64,000 nt of DNA from Kaistella chaponensis. Its GTDB lineage: Bacteria > Bacteroidota > Bacteroidia > Flavobacteriales > Weeksellaceae. The position numbers and the translations under genes are program-made. The notes under the pieces were generated by a model, which made no database searches, had not been told where the DNA came from, and saw only the letters and a program-made list of their open reading frames with translations. Positions 26,493-36,130 of the stretch are shown here, one piece after another; positions within the stretch are counted from its first letter, which is position 1; the number at the start of each line of letters is the position of its first letter. The DNA lies in the NCBI RefSeq assembly GCF_900156725.1, contig NZ_FTOI01000001.1, positions 62,001-126,000 on the forward strand. The letters are read 5' to 3'.

Positions 26493-28784
26493 ATGATGAA
26501 AACTAAATTTACATTCTTCTTGCTATTGCTCAGCTTTGGAATATCTTTCGGATAGGAGCAGAAAATTTTTGAAGTATTAAAACCCTATTCTGAAACCAAA
26601 ATTATTTACGATCGGGTTTATCCCGTTTCAAATGCCACGCATTTGAAGAAAGACCAGGTTTCAGCCAATAATTTCTTGCAGGTTTATCATGAAATTCAGC
26701 GCGCAGATTACTTACAGAGACTTCCGAAATTAGAGGTCGTTCAAAGTTTATCCAATGATGGTTTTATTAATAATTATATTCCGCTTTCATTATTGATAGC
26801 AGATTTTGATAACTTAAAAGCAAACGATTTAGAAACCAGAAAAGTAGTACTAAATTCTGATAATCAGTTAGAATTAAGGGATGGAAGTAAAGATGTTTTT
26901 GATCTTTATCAAATAAATCTTTTAGGTACAACTTTAGGTAAAACTAAGGATAATCAACCCACATTTATTCTCAAAAGCAATCTCATATTTAATACTACAA
27001 AGCGTGCAATTTCTTTTATTGAGGTAAAAGAAGAAAACACTTGGAGAATTATAACGGTTGATCAACCGTTTAAATTAAATTTTAAGGAAAACGGATTTAA
27101 TACAGTTCCTTATATAATTCATTTCAGCGACGGAACCATTATTTCGCAGTCCTTTGCAATTGATGTACAATATCAAAAGAGGAACACCGAATCGAAGGGA
27201 AATGCTGCATTTCAACCCAATATTGTAAGTTCAATTTCTTCCACCATTCCGTATAAAGGTTATGGCGAAACAGCGTCGTTTCTAGGTAAAGGCGAATATG
27301 AAGTTTTTCTTGATACTGTAAATGGAGTTTTAGACAAACCGATCATATTGGTAGATGGTTTTGATCCTGGTGATACGCGAAATACTTCAGCGATCTACCA
27401 ACTCTTAAATTATGGCACCAATCAAAACTTAGGCGATGTAATTCGTGCCCAAGGTTATGATGTAATCGTATTAAACTTTCCTACCGACACGCGAGATGCT
27501 TCTACAACAATTATTGATGGTGGAGTAGATTATATTCAAAGAAATGCCATGATTTTAGTTGAATTGATGAAGAAGATAAATGCTGAAAAAGTAGGAACGG
27601 AGAAGAATGTTCTTATCGGTCCTAGTATGGGTGGCTTAATTTCGCGATATGCATTAAGATATATGGAGCAATATAATTTAAATCCAGATACGCGACTTTA
27701 CTTATCATTTGATGCGCCACATTTGGGAGCGAATGTTCCTATAGGCTTTCAACACCTGTTTAATTATATGGGTTTTGGACCTTTAGGTGATGTTACTTAG
27801 CAAGGTATTGTCAACGGAATGTTGAAAAGTCCAGCTGCGAGAGAAATGTTGCTCGATCATTTTGAAGCACATTTGAAACCAGGTGATGCAGTAGAATTTG
27901 ATACCACAAAAACTTTACCAGCTGGAGCTCCAAATTACAGAACGCCTTTTCAAACGGAATTAAATGCGATGGGTTTTCCCGTAAGTACTAGAAATGTTGC
28001 CATCAGCAATGGTGCCGGAAATGGAACAATGACTGGAACTCCCGGAATGGTGGTAATGGATCATACATTTAACAATTCCAGCACGCAAAGAGCAATTATA
28101 AAAGTTAATTATACTCCGTTAAAAAATCAAACTTTAGAAGTCAGTAATTTTAAGGCGCAACAATGGATTTTCTTCTGGTTTACCGCATATTCTAGTGCAG
28201 CCAGTTCGAAATCTACAACAACTTCCGAGGGGTTAGATACTGCTCCGGGAGGAAGATTTAACTTGAATCAGTTTGCAGCTGCGACAGGTTCTAATCCACT
28301 TCTCACAGAATTTGTGAATAATCTGACTATTAAGTACTTCAATTTTATTCCTGCTTTAAGTTCATTAGCAATCAATAGCAGCAACTATTATTCTCCGGTC
28401 AATACCTCGTCCGTAACACCTTTTGCAGCATATTCGGTTCCCACTGTGAATGAAGACCACGTTACATTAAATTCGCAAAATGTGCAGTTTGCCTTAAATG
28501 AAATATTAAATTCTAGCACATTAAGTACAAGTGAAAATGCTACAAATGACCAAGTTTGGATCGAAAATCCTGTGAAATATTCTTTGAAAATTAAATCGAA
28601 TTATTTACTGAAAAACGCACAGATTTCCATAAATGATTATTTGGGTAGAAGAATTTTCACAGCAAAATCTCAAGATTTTTCTGGCAATTTAGAACTGCCT
28701 ATTTCTTTGAGTAATGGCGTTTATTTGGTGACGATTATTTCTGGAAAAGATAAGATTGTTAAAAAAATTGTAGTAAACAATTAA
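26493..28784 (+). pseudogene. Secreted alpha/beta hydrolase with T9SS sorting domain, interrupted by two in-frame TAG codons
   Basis: One frame runs from ATG 26493 to TAA 28782-28784, broken only by TAG at 26553 and TAG at 27798. The first 20 codons encode a signal peptide (MKTKFTFFLLLLSFGISFG) that stops right at the cleavage site. The middle encodes an alpha/beta hydrolase-like domain (ILVDGFDPGDTRN; nucleophile elbow GPSMGGLISRYALRY; FDAPHLGANVP). The last ~75 codons resemble a type A T9SS C-terminal sorting domain (ENPVKYSLKIKSN...GVYLVTIISGKDKIVKKIVV). No frameshift is seen. Cargo secretion by the SprA system is inferred. TAG is a normal stop elsewhere in the window (cysS, malQ, nusG), so this is most likely recent inactivation, or else sequencing error. 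Confidence 0.85.
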
Positions 28785-28979
28785 GAATTAATCCCTATTC
28801 AAACGGTGGTAGACGGAAGTTTCGTTAAAAAAGATCATCGTATTCCTATACTAAAAGTATTAAATGAAGAGCTCACCTTTTTAGTAGACCAGAAATTGAA
28901 GTTTCATTTGGGTTGGATCTTTTTTGATTACATTAAAAAAGAAACCGCATTATTTAAAATACACATTCATTACCTGTAA
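28785..28979 (+). other. Orphan open frame continuing the hydrolase frame, probable gene remnant
   Basis: After the hydrolase TAA the same frame stays open for 64 codons without an ATG. It reads as protein-like sequence (RIPILKVLNEELTFLVDQKL; HLGWIFFDYIKKET). I recognise no family. The rest of the 28980-29112 stretch shows nothing. It is probably a remnant or chance. Confidence 0.3.
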
Positions 28980-29112
28980 GAACTGAGAAAACATCCGCAA
29001 AAATAACTACTAGGAATGTTTCTCTACTTCGGGCTATAATCATTTTTTCAATTTTAAATCAAGATTGACTTTGAGTTTCAATCAAATTCTTATTAAAAAT
29101 CAGCAAATTACA

Positions 29113-29143
29113 TTTGCGTAATTAAAAAAAATTCTTAATTTTG
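29113..29143 (+). promoter_or_regulatory. rplK operon promoter, full consensus
   Basis: TTTG (29113-29116), a 19-nt spacer, then TAATTTTG (29136-29143): a perfect TTTG-N19-TAnnTTTG. It gives a leader of about 85-90 nt before rplK. Confidence 0.8.
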
Positions 29144-29153
29144 CAGTCCGAAA

Positions 29154-29189
29154 TGTAAAGTAGTTAGATGAGAAACTATTTACAGATTT
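29154..29189 (+). promoter_or_regulatory. rplK leader hairpin, shared motif with rpoB leader
   Basis: TGTAAA (29154-29159) pairs with TTTACA (29179-29184), extended inward by TAGTT/AACTA around a bulged G. The 3' side plus flank (29176-29189, CTATTTACAGATTT) is identical to 14 nt in the rpoB leader. Control by a ribosomal protein of the operon is only a guess. Confidence 0.45.
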
Positions 29190-29237
29190 ATTAATGCTTC
29201 CACATTCATAAATTACTTAATTTTTTAAAAAATCAAA

Positions 29238-29681
29238 ATGGCTAAAAAAGTCTTTAAAATGGTTAAGCTCCAAGTAAAAGGAGGAGCAGCAAACCCATCT
29301 CCACCAGTAGGTCCAGCTTTGGGTTCTGCAGGGGTGAATATTATGGAGTTTTGTAAGCAATTTAACGGAAGAACTCAAGACAAACCTGGGCAAGTGTTAC
29401 CTGTAGTAATTACAGTGTACGAAGACAAATCTTTTGAATTTGTTATTAAAACGCCACCAGCTGCAATCCAACTTTTAGATGCTTCTAAGCAGAAAAAAGG
29501 TTCAGGAGAGCCAAACCGAGTAAAAGTAGGTTCCGTGTCTTGGGATCAAGTTAAAAAAATTGCTGAAGACAAAATGGTAGATCTTAATTGCTTTACAATT
29601 GACGGTGCTCTTACAATGGTTGCCGGAACTGCAAGATCTATGGGATTAAGAGTAACAGGAACTAAACCAACTAACGCTTAA
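29238..29681 (+). CDS. rplK: 50S ribosomal protein L11
   Basis: L11 forms the GTPase-associated centre with 23S rRNA. The 147-residue length is normal. The N-terminal motif [21 protein letters not shown] and the C-terminal rRNA-binding part ([20 protein letters not shown]) are typical. It is the first gene of rplK-rplA-rplJ-rplL, with 11 nt to rplA. Confidence 0.98.
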   Translation: MAKKVFKMVKLQVKGGAANPSPPVGPALGSAGVNIMEFCKQFNGRTQDKPGQVLPVVITVYEDKSFEFVIKTPPAAIQLLDASKQKKGSGEPNRVKVGSVSWDQVKKIAEDKMVDLNCFTIDGALTMVAGTARSMGLRVTGTKPTNA

Positions 29682-29692
29682 AACTAATAGAT

Positions 29693-30385
29693 ATGGCAAA
29701 ATTAACAAAAAAGCAAAAAGAAGCTTTAAGCAAATTAGAAAAAAATAAAATTTACTCTCTTGACGAAGCTTCTGCTTTGGTAAAAGAAGTAAACACTGCA
29801 AAATTCGACGCTTCTGTTGACTTAGCAGTAAGATTAGGAGTTGATCCTAGAAAAGCCAACCAAATGGTTAGAGGAGTTGTTTCTCTTCCACACGGTACTG
29901 GTAAAGATGTTAAAGTTTTGGCTTTAGTAACTCCAGACAAAGAAGCAGAAGCTAAAGAAGCAGGTGCTGATTACGTAGGTCTTGACGAATATTTACAGAA
30001 AATAAAAGACGGTTGGACTGATGTTGATGTGATTGTAACTATGCCTGCAGTTATGGGTAAATTAGGTCCATTAGGTAGAGTATTAGGACCAAGAGGTTTA
30101 ATGCCAAACCCAAAATCAGGTACCGTAACGATGGAAATTGGTAAAGCAGTTGCAGAAGTAAAAGCAGGTAAAATTGATTTCAAAGTTGATAAATACGGTA
30201 TTATTCATGCTGGAATTGGTAAAGTATCTTTTGATGCTGCTAAAATCAGAGAGAATGCTGTTGAATTAATTCAGACTTTAATCAAATTGAAACCAACCGC
30301 ATCGAAAGGAACTTATGTGAAAAGCATTTATTTGTCTTCTACGATGAGTCCAGGGATTGCAATTGATACTAAATCTGTAAACTAA
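29693..30385 (+). CDS. rplA: 50S ribosomal protein L1
   Basis: L1 builds the mobile L1 stalk of the ribosome and in many bacteria represses its own operon. The 230-residue protein carries the signature of the family around [20 protein letters not shown]. It sits 11 nt after rplK and 13 nt before rplJ. Confidence 0.98.
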   Translation: MAKLTKKQKEALSKLEKNKIYSLDEASALVKEVNTAKFDASVDLAVRLGVDPRKANQMVRGVVSLPHGTGKDVKVLALVTPDKEAEAKEAGADYVGLDEYLQKIKDGWTDVDVIVTMPAVMGKLGPLGRVLGPRGLMPNPKSGTVTMEIGKAVAEVKAGKIDFKVDKYGIIHAGIGKVSFDAAKIRENAVELIQTLIKLKPTASKGTYVKSIYLSSTMSPGIAIDTKSVN

Positions 30386-30398
30386 AATCTGAAGAACA

Positions 30399-30998
30399 AT
30401 GACAAAAGAAGATAAAGTATTAGTAATACAAGATATAAAAGGAATGTTACAAGACGCGAAAGTTGTTTATGTAGCAAACCTTGAAGGAATGAATGCTGCT
30501 GCCACTTCAGATTTTAGAAGACAAGCATTTAAGCAAAATATTACACTGAAAGTTGTAAAAAATACCTTGTTACAAAAAGCAATGGAACAAATGGAAGGAG
30601 TAGATTACTCTGAAATGTTCCAGTCTTTCAAAGGAAACTCCGCTTTAATGATTTCTGAAACAGCAAATGCTCCGGCAAAGTTGATTCAAGGATTCAGAAA
30701 AAAAGCAGAAATTCCAGCGTTGAAATCTGCTTTCTTACAAGAAACATTCTATGTAGGTGATGAGCATCTAGAAACTTTGGTAAATATCAAATCTAGAGAA
30801 GAAATGATTGGTGAAATCATCACATTACTTCAATCTCCACTTAGAAATGTACTTTCTGCACTTCAAAATAAAGACGAAGCTCAAGGAAATGCTGAAGAAG
30901 CTGAACCTGTTGCTGAAGCGAAAGCAGAAGAAACTCCAGCTGCAGAAGCTGCTCCAGAAGCAAGCGCTGAAGCTACAGATGCACCAAGTGCAGAGTAA
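30399..30998 (+). CDS. rplJ: 50S ribosomal protein L10 with long Ala/Glu tail
   Basis: L10 anchors L7/L12 dimers to the ribosome. The core (about 1-170) is ordinary: KVVYVANLEGMNAAATSDFR, KVVKNTLLQKAM. The last ~35 residues are almost only Ala, Glu and Pro (EAEPVAEAKAEE onward), which makes it 199 residues against ~165-175 commonly. The tail is likely disordered. No L10-type leader fits in the 13 nt after rplA. Confidence 0.97.
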   Translation: MTKEDKVLVIQDIKGMLQDAKVVYVANLEGMNAAATSDFRRQAFKQNITLKVVKNTLLQKAMEQMEGVDYSEMFQSFKGNSALMISETANAPAKLIQGFRKKAEIPALKSAFLQETFYVGDEHLETLVNIKSREEMIGEIITLLQSPLRNVLSALQNKDEAQGNAEEAEPVAEAKAEETPAAEAAPEASAEATDAPSAE

Positions 30999-31052
30999 TT
31001 AGACTCAAAAACAAATCAAAATAAATCGTTCAACAATTAAAACATTATTAAA

Positions 31053-31418
31053 ATGTCAGATTTAAAAAACTTAGCGGAAACGCTTGTAAACTTAACCGTT
31101 AAAGACGTAAATGAATTAGCTGCTATCCTTAAGGATGAGTACGGAATCGAACCAGCTGCTGTTGCAGTTGCTGCTGTTGCAGGTGGTGCTGAAGCTGCTG
31201 AAGAAAAAACAGAATTCGATGTTATCTTGAAAGCTGCAGGTGCTTCTAAATTAGCAGTTGTAAAACTAGTTAAAGATTTAACTGGTGCTGGTCTTAAAGA
31301 AGCTAAAGATATGGTAGATGGTGCTCCAACTGCTATTAAAGAAGGTGTTTCTAAAGACGAAGCAGAAGCTTTGAAAAAACAATTAGAAGAAGCTGGTGCT
31401 GAAGTTGAATTGAAATAA
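31053..31418 (+). CDS. rplL: 50S ribosomal protein L7/L12
   Basis: This 121-residue stalk protein recruits translation factors. It has an N-terminal dimerisation domain, an Ala-rich hinge ([18 protein letters not shown]) and the C-terminal domain ([33 protein letters not shown]). It ends the operon at a strong terminator, so rpoB is not continuous with it. Confidence 0.98.
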   Translation: MSDLKNLAETLVNLTVKDVNELAAILKDEYGIEPAAVAVAAVAGGAEAAEEKTEFDVILKAAGASKLAVVKLVKDLTGAGLKEAKDMVDGAPTAIKEGVSKDEAEALKKQLEEAGAEVELK

Positions 31419-31441
31419 TTCACTTTTAGTCCTAATAATAG

Positions 31442-31471
31442 AAACCGTTCCTTTTTGGAACGGTTTTTTTT
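31442..31471 (+). terminator. Terminator after rplL
   Basis: A 10-bp perfect stem AAACCGTTCC/GGAACGGTTT, loop TTTTT, then T residues. It isolates rplKAJL from the cassettes and rpoB. Confidence 0.9.
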
Positions 31472-32151
31472 GTAATATAGAAACACGAAAATTGTAGAGT
31501 TTTCCAAAAATACATTTTAATCCGCTTCTCATAAGTGTCTTTTTTACACATGATAGAGTGGGTTGGAAATAGTCTAAGCCTAAATTGATTTGGAGGATTA
31601 ATTGATATCTTTATCATTAAGAATGATCCTTTTTAAGATATGGTAACGATTATATGAAAAATGGTGTTTCCTATAAAATTCTGCCAAAATATTCATCAGA
31701 TTTTTTTTCTTTCAAAATTTTGCTCGACAACATTTTTTTTGAATATTTCCACAGTATCGAATTCAATGATTTTTGATGAAAATCCTCACCGGTTTATGAT
31801 TTAATTCAAACTAAGACTTCTTTAGTATTTACAATCGATTGATATTTCACATTTCCTTATTGGATTCAAATATTATTTTAACTAAAATTAACATTTCTGA
31901 TTCTGAATTTCGGTTTTGATCCTTCTTATTTCCGAATTTTGTAATTCACACATTTATGGAATGGCACGAAATATTTATTGATAAGTGTTGCATAATAATT
32001 ACGATTCGTTTATAAAATTCATGTTTTAATTAAAAATATTTTTTATTTTCAAATTATTTTTAAGGATGTAAAGAAAGGGTTAAATCACCCAATTTGCTGT
32101 TAATCAGATTCTTTTTTTGATTTTACGCTGTAAATTAATTTTTGGTTTGTT
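31472..32151. other. Intergenic stretch, AT-rich, no supported gene
   Basis: About 680 very AT-rich bp. Only a 40-codon ATG frame at 31653 can be found, with no supporting signal. Nothing recognisable. Confidence 0.5.
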
Positions 32152-32159
32152 ATTTTTGT
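32152..32159 (+). promoter_or_regulatory. -7 box before first cassette
   Basis: TATTTTTG matches TAnnTTTG and lies 47 nt before the TTG start at 32207. No TTTG lies at the ideal -33 distance. Confidence 0.5.
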
Positions 32160-32206
32160 GAAGGTTATTTATTAAATAATCGAAAACACAAAACACAAAC
32201 ACAAGC

Positions 32207-32803
32207 TTGAAAGAAAATTTATTCTTTAGAGCAACAAAATCAAATCTGAAAAAAGGGAATTATAATTCCTTTTTTTTGAAATTTATTTTGTTGCCTCTTC
32301 TCTGCATCACTTCATTTTTTAATGCGTCTGTATTAGAAGTTGAAATTCCGCAGCAAAATCAGCAAGCAATTATTTACGTTTCTGGTGATGCCATAATAGT
32401 TGAAAATGGTTCTACGAGTTATACCCAAATTGTAAAAATCAATTCTGTACCTAAAGAAAGTGGTAGTAAAAAGCACTTTTTTTCAAAAATAAATAAGAAG
32501 GTAGTAGCTGGAAATGATAAAGTCTCCACTAAGTATCGGGCTGAAAATCTCCCAAAATTATTTCCAACGCGATTTGTATTTAAAAGTAAAGGATCTGTAG
32601 ATAGCTTTTATATTGGTACATTTTCAAATACCAAAAATTCTATCATTACTCCCGCATTTCAATCAGGGAATTTATTTTCTTTTCGATATGTGGTTAGTAA
32701 CATTCATATTTTCGAGTACCTCATCAAAACCTACGTTGCAGACTTTTCTAAAATTGCAACGCTTTCCCGGTTTTTATTTTCCAGACCTCCCCCTTTTTGC
32801 TAA
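32207..32803 (+). CDS. Cassette A, gene 1: membrane-anchored or exported protein of unknown function
   Basis: No known family is recognised. The frame starts at TTG (no early ATG), and the paralogue at 36131 also starts at TTG, which supports the choice. The 198-residue product has about 23 polar, basic residues, then a hydrophobic segment (FLKFILLPLLCITSFFNA), then a Lys/Ser-rich region. VSGDAIIVENG resembles the VTAGTTVVG part of its paralogue. Both proteins end in an Arg followed by PP (SRPPPFC here; LRGPPYAV there). It precedes an exported ~800-residue protein by 112 nt. A role in handling or anchoring that protein is a guess from position. Confidence 0.7.
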   Translation: MKENLFFRATKSNLKKGNYNSFFLKFILLPLLCITSFFNASVLEVEIPQQNQQAIIYVSGDAIIVENGSTSYTQIVKINSVPKESGSKKHFFSKINKKVVAGNDKVSTKYRAENLPKLFPTRFVFKSKGSVDSFYIGTFSNTKNSIITPAFQSGNLFSFRYVVSNIHIFEYLIKTYVADFSKIATLSRFLFSRPPPFC

Positions 32804-32884
32804 AAGAAGAACTTATTTTTTTAAATGAAATTGTTTAAGCAGTAGTATTATTTATAGATGCTCTTTGCTTTGATATAAGTCATT

Positions 32885-32908
32885 AAACACAAACACAAAC
32901 ACAAACAC
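32885..32908 (+). repeat. (AAACAC)x4 hexanucleotide repeat before cassette A gene 2
   Basis: Four exact copies of AAACAC end 7 nt before the ATG at 32916. A related run (three units, one interrupted) lies at 32184-32202, just before the TTG start of gene 1. Confidence 0.85.
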
Positions 32909-32915
32909 AAATATC

Positions 32916-35318
32916 ATGAAATTAATAATTTATTCATGGCAAAAAGCGACTCGGATGCTTAGCATCGCTATTCTTTTTGCCACAATGCTCTGCAGTACTT
33001 CTTTGTTTGCAGATGGATCAAAAGATCTTTATCCTAGTGGAGCGGTGGGTTTACGTGCGTATCTCAGATCAAGTTTAACTCCAACAGAAAACTGGCCTTT
33101 TCCGAATGAGGGAGTCCATTACGTTTATGCACAGGTTGGTGAAAAGATTACCTTGGCATCCAGCGCGCAAATTGGTGGTGGTGCTTCCAGAATTCGGCTG
33201 TATGCACCCGATGGAACTTTAAAAGTAAATGATAACACTATTGCAGGACAAATTCCAAATAGAGCTGCCGAAATTGCAGGACCACAGTTATCTGGTGCAG
33301 CTTCGGGAGGAAGATATATTCCGATTTATTATCAGGTTCCAACAGGCGGTGCAGGAATTTATCGTGTAGAATTTGTAGCAAGAGGGACAGCTGATCCGTC
33401 TACAACAATTAGTGCAAATTCATCCTGGACGCAAGGAAATAATGTGTCAATTATGGCATGGGATATTTCTGTAATCAATGCAGGAAATTCTGCCTTCATT
33501 CCGGGAAGAGTTTATGCCAACGTTTTAAACTTTAGTAATGGTTTAAGTAGCGTAAGCAGCGATGGTTTCTACGGAAAGTTATTTGCCCTCACTAAAGACG
33601 GATATACTTACCGAATAAACAACAATGGTAATAATGGGATCTATTTCACATTTTTTGTCAATAATAATGGCTTTATTGATGCGACTACTCAGGATCCCGT
33701 TTACAAAAGTTTAAATGGTTCCACTTCTGCATTTTTAGCAGGAAAAGTACAAAATCCCAATAGTGCAGATACTGCTAAAAATATAACTCATAAAATGTTT
33801 TACACTTTGCCAAATGCTGATCTCCCAACCTCATCTGCGGGTGCAGTTCCGGGTACCGCTACCTGGCTGAAAAATGCTGTAAAAACTCCACTTGTTACTA
33901 GTGTTAATGTAGTGGGTGTTGAAGGTACAACTGGGCAGATAAGTAAGAAAGGGGGTTATATAAAATTTAATGCAGACGTACAGGGAAATTATAGTATCGC
34001 AATTGAGGGAACGGTCGCGAATCCCGGCTTCGTAACGCGCGTACTCACAGGGTCTTCTTCAGCGGGAGCTAATCAAATTTTTTGGGATGGCAAAGATGGA
34101 AGCGGAACTGCATCACCTGTTGGAACATTCCCTGTTAAAATTACAGTTCGTTTACAACAAGCGGAAGTCCATTTCCCTTATTTTGATATGGAGTACAACC
34201 GCTTCGGGACCATTGTGGAACTTCTTGACCATACGAAGCTAAGTTTGCCAACTCCTTTGGTCCAGGTTGTTTCAGATATAGTTTACTGGAATGATGTTGA
34301 TATTCCAAACGTGTCGAATGGTTCGATCTCAGCTCCGAAAAATAACAGTCATTTGCCACCAGCAAATAGTGTTGGAATAAGTAGTAATAGCAATGGACAT
34401 AAATGGGGAGTTGGAGGTTCTGGTACAAGCGGACTCTTTGGAGATATCAAATCTATAGACACATGGACCTTTATTAAGGCCGAAGAAACTACTGTGACAA
34501 CGAGTGTTATGGTTAAAAGTGCAGATTTATTGGTGACCTCTATCAGTCCAGATCGAACAAATGCAGTAGTAGGAGAACAGATCGCTTATACAGTAAAAGT
34601 GAAAAACGCGGGAGTTAGTGACATCACTGGTGCTCCATTCTTCTTTAAAATTCCTACAGGATTATCGCCACAAAATATTCAGTTTGTTAATAATGGATGT
34701 GGAAGCGAAAGCTTAGCATTGAATTTTAATTCAGGAACTAATACGTACACCTCGAATCTTAACCTTCCGAACGGTTGCGAAATCACGTACATTATCACCG
34801 TAACAGTTAGTAATCTTTCTACGACAGGTAATCAACTCGTGGAAGCTGCGATATTACGTACTAATGATGTTACTGATCCCGATGCAACTAATCCTAATAT
34901 AACTATACCGCCTACTAATCCTTCGTACGAATGTGCAAATAATGGATTAGGTGGTTCATGTAATAACATTAAGACCAACAACACTGTAGTCGTTACTCTT
35001 GCATGTTATGAAAGTGCAAATACATCCAACCTTGCTCAGGCTACAACTCACGGAATCACTCTACTAAAGAGAGCGGGAGGAACAGCTTCAGATTGGCCAA
35101 TGGTAAGAAAGTCTGCACATTTTGCGTTAGAATCGAATACCAAAGGTTTAGTGATTACCAGAATGACAAGTGATCCCTTACAATCATCCGCAGTTAACTA
35201 CATCGATAAAATCACCAATCCACAAGAGGGAATGATAATATATGATACTTTTACGAAATGTTTAAAAATATACGACGGAACGAGTTGGAAGTGTTTTAGC
35301 AACCCTGCTTGTCCATAA
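32916..35318 (+). CDS. Cassette A, gene 2: large exported protein with DUF11-like domain
   Basis: This 800-residue protein has an N-terminal signal segment (MLSIAILFATMLCSTSLFA). Around residues 350-420 an Ig-like stretch GANQIFWDGKDGSGTASPVG resembles FlgD-type repeats. Around 540-630 a DUF11-like domain appears (SADLLVTSISPDRTNAVVGE; YTVKVKNAGVSD). The last ~100 residues form a module shared with the paralogue at 37049: HGITLLKRAG, RKSA, ALESNTKG, VITRMT, GMxxYDT, KCLK, DG, W-CF and a final CP. No standard T9SS sorting domain is seen, so this tail may play that part (inference). Probably a cell-surface protein. Confidence 0.85.
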   Translation: MKLIIYSWQKATRMLSIAILFATMLCSTSLFADGSKDLYPSGAVGLRAYLRSSLTPTENWPFPNEGVHYVYAQVGEKITLASSAQIGGGASRIRLYAPDGTLKVNDNTIAGQIPNRAAEIAGPQLSGAASGGRYIPIYYQVPTGGAGIYRVEFVARGTADPSTTISANSSWTQGNNVSIMAWDISVINAGNSAFIPGRVYANVLNFSNGLSSVSSDGFYGKLFALTKDGYTYRINNNGNNGIYFTFFVNNNGFIDATTQDPVYKSLNGSTSAFLAGKVQNPNSADTAKNITHKMFYTLPNADLPTSSAGAVPGTATWLKNAVKTPLVTSVNVVGVEGTTGQISKKGGYIKFNADVQGNYSIAIEGTVANPGFVTRVLTGSSSAGANQIFWDGKDGSGTASPVGTFPVKITVRLQQAEVHFPYFDMEYNRFGTIVELLDHTKLSLPTPLVQVVSDIVYWNDVDIPNVSNGSISAPKNNSHLPPANSVGISSNSNGHKWGVGGSGTSGLFGDIKSIDTWTFIKAEETTVTTSVMVKSADLLVTSISPDRTNAVVGEQIAYTVKVKNAGVSDITGAPFFFKIPTGLSPQNIQFVNNGCGSESLALNFNSGTNTYTSNLNLPNGCEITYIITVTVSNLSTTGNQLVEAAILRTNDVTDPDATNPNITIPPTNPSYECANNGLGGSCNNIKTNNTVVVTLACYESANTSNLAQATTHGITLLKRAGGTASDWPMVRKSAHFALESNTKGLVITRMTSDPLQSSAVNYIDKITNPQEGMIIYDTFTKCLKIYDGTSWKCFSNPACP

Positions 35319-35392
35319 TAGCATTAAAACAAAAGCATTTCTATATCAACGAAGTGGTGCTCCATATTTTAATCTTTAAAAAATTAAATAAA

Positions 35393-35932
35393 ATGAAAAA
35401 ATTAATATCAACAATACTTTTATCAGGATTCGCTTTGGCAAATGCACAAGTAATCATTGGTGATGCCATAGGTACTGCACCTGTAAAAACATCTGTTTTA
35501 TTAGAATTTGCAGTAGGAAATAAAGGTCTTATTTTACCCTACGTAAGAACGCTTCCACCGCCACTTCCGATTACAGAAGGAACGATTCTACTCGATGCAA
35601 GTACACCCTCTGCTGCTCGACTTAAATTTTCCAACGGAACATCATGGTTAGATTTAAGCGGCCTAAATGCAGATATTTCTTCCTCCTTGGCAACGCAGCC
35701 TTCAACTGCTGTATCAGAAACTGGTGCTAAATCAATTATCGGTGCCAGAAGTTCAAGTGCCGATGGTGTTTTGGTTTTAGAATCTACCACCAAAGCCATG
35801 GTCTTACCAACCGTTGCCGATGTACAAAATATTCCAAGTCCTTCACCCGGAATGATCGTGTATATCAACAAAGTCGGCGCAAAAAGGCTTGCGGTTTACA
35901 ATGGTAACAAATGGTCTTTTTGGAAACCGTAA
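35393..35932 (+). CDS. Cassette A, gene 3: small exported protein with repeated C-terminal-type module
   Basis: This 179-residue product has signal peptide MKKLISTILLSGFALANA-Q; the longer in-frame start at 35309 would place it 80 nt earlier and hide the signal, so ATG 35393 is used. Two short repeats follow: NKGLILPYVRT...GTSWLDLSG and TKAMVLPTV...VYNGNKWSFWKP. They share their layout (KG/A, hydrophobic, P, G-M, Y, then N-G-x-x-W) with the tail of gene 2. Its paralogue is at 39563. The function is unknown, and a terminator follows. Confidence 0.85.
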   Translation: MKKLISTILLSGFALANAQVIIGDAIGTAPVKTSVLLEFAVGNKGLILPYVRTLPPPLPITEGTILLDASTPSAARLKFSNGTSWLDLSGLNADISSSLATQPSTAVSETGAKSIIGARSSSADGVLVLESTTKAMVLPTVADVQNIPSPSPGMIVYINKVGAKRLAVYNGNKWSFWKP

Positions 35933-35950
35933 AGTAAATCATATTAAAAG

Positions 35951-35983
35951 AAAGCCGAATCAGTTTTGATTCGGCTTTTTTTT
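35951..35983 (+). terminator. Terminator of cassette A
   Basis: A 12-bp perfect stem AAAGCCGAATCA/TGATTCGGCTTT, loop GTTT, then T residues. Confidence 0.9.
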
Positions 35984-36067
35984 GTTTTTATTTTGAGAAA
36001 TAGCCTTCATGAATTAAAATTGTAATTTATTGCGAAGACTTAACATAATAAATTAAAAAAAAACACC

Positions 36068-36075
36068 TATTTTTG
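36068..36075 (+). promoter_or_regulatory. -7 box before second cassette
   Basis: TATTTTTG matches TAnnTTTG and lies 55 nt before the TTG start at 36131, the same layout as in cassette A. Confidence 0.5.
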
Positions 36076-36130
36076 TCGCGATTAAATTTGTATTTAAAAT
36101 AATTCTTACAGATTTTATAAATATTACCAT

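Noticed and set aside
26493-28784. Genetic-code change with TAG read as Gln
   Set aside because: cysS, malQ and nusG end at TAG, and no other gene in the window contains internal TAG.
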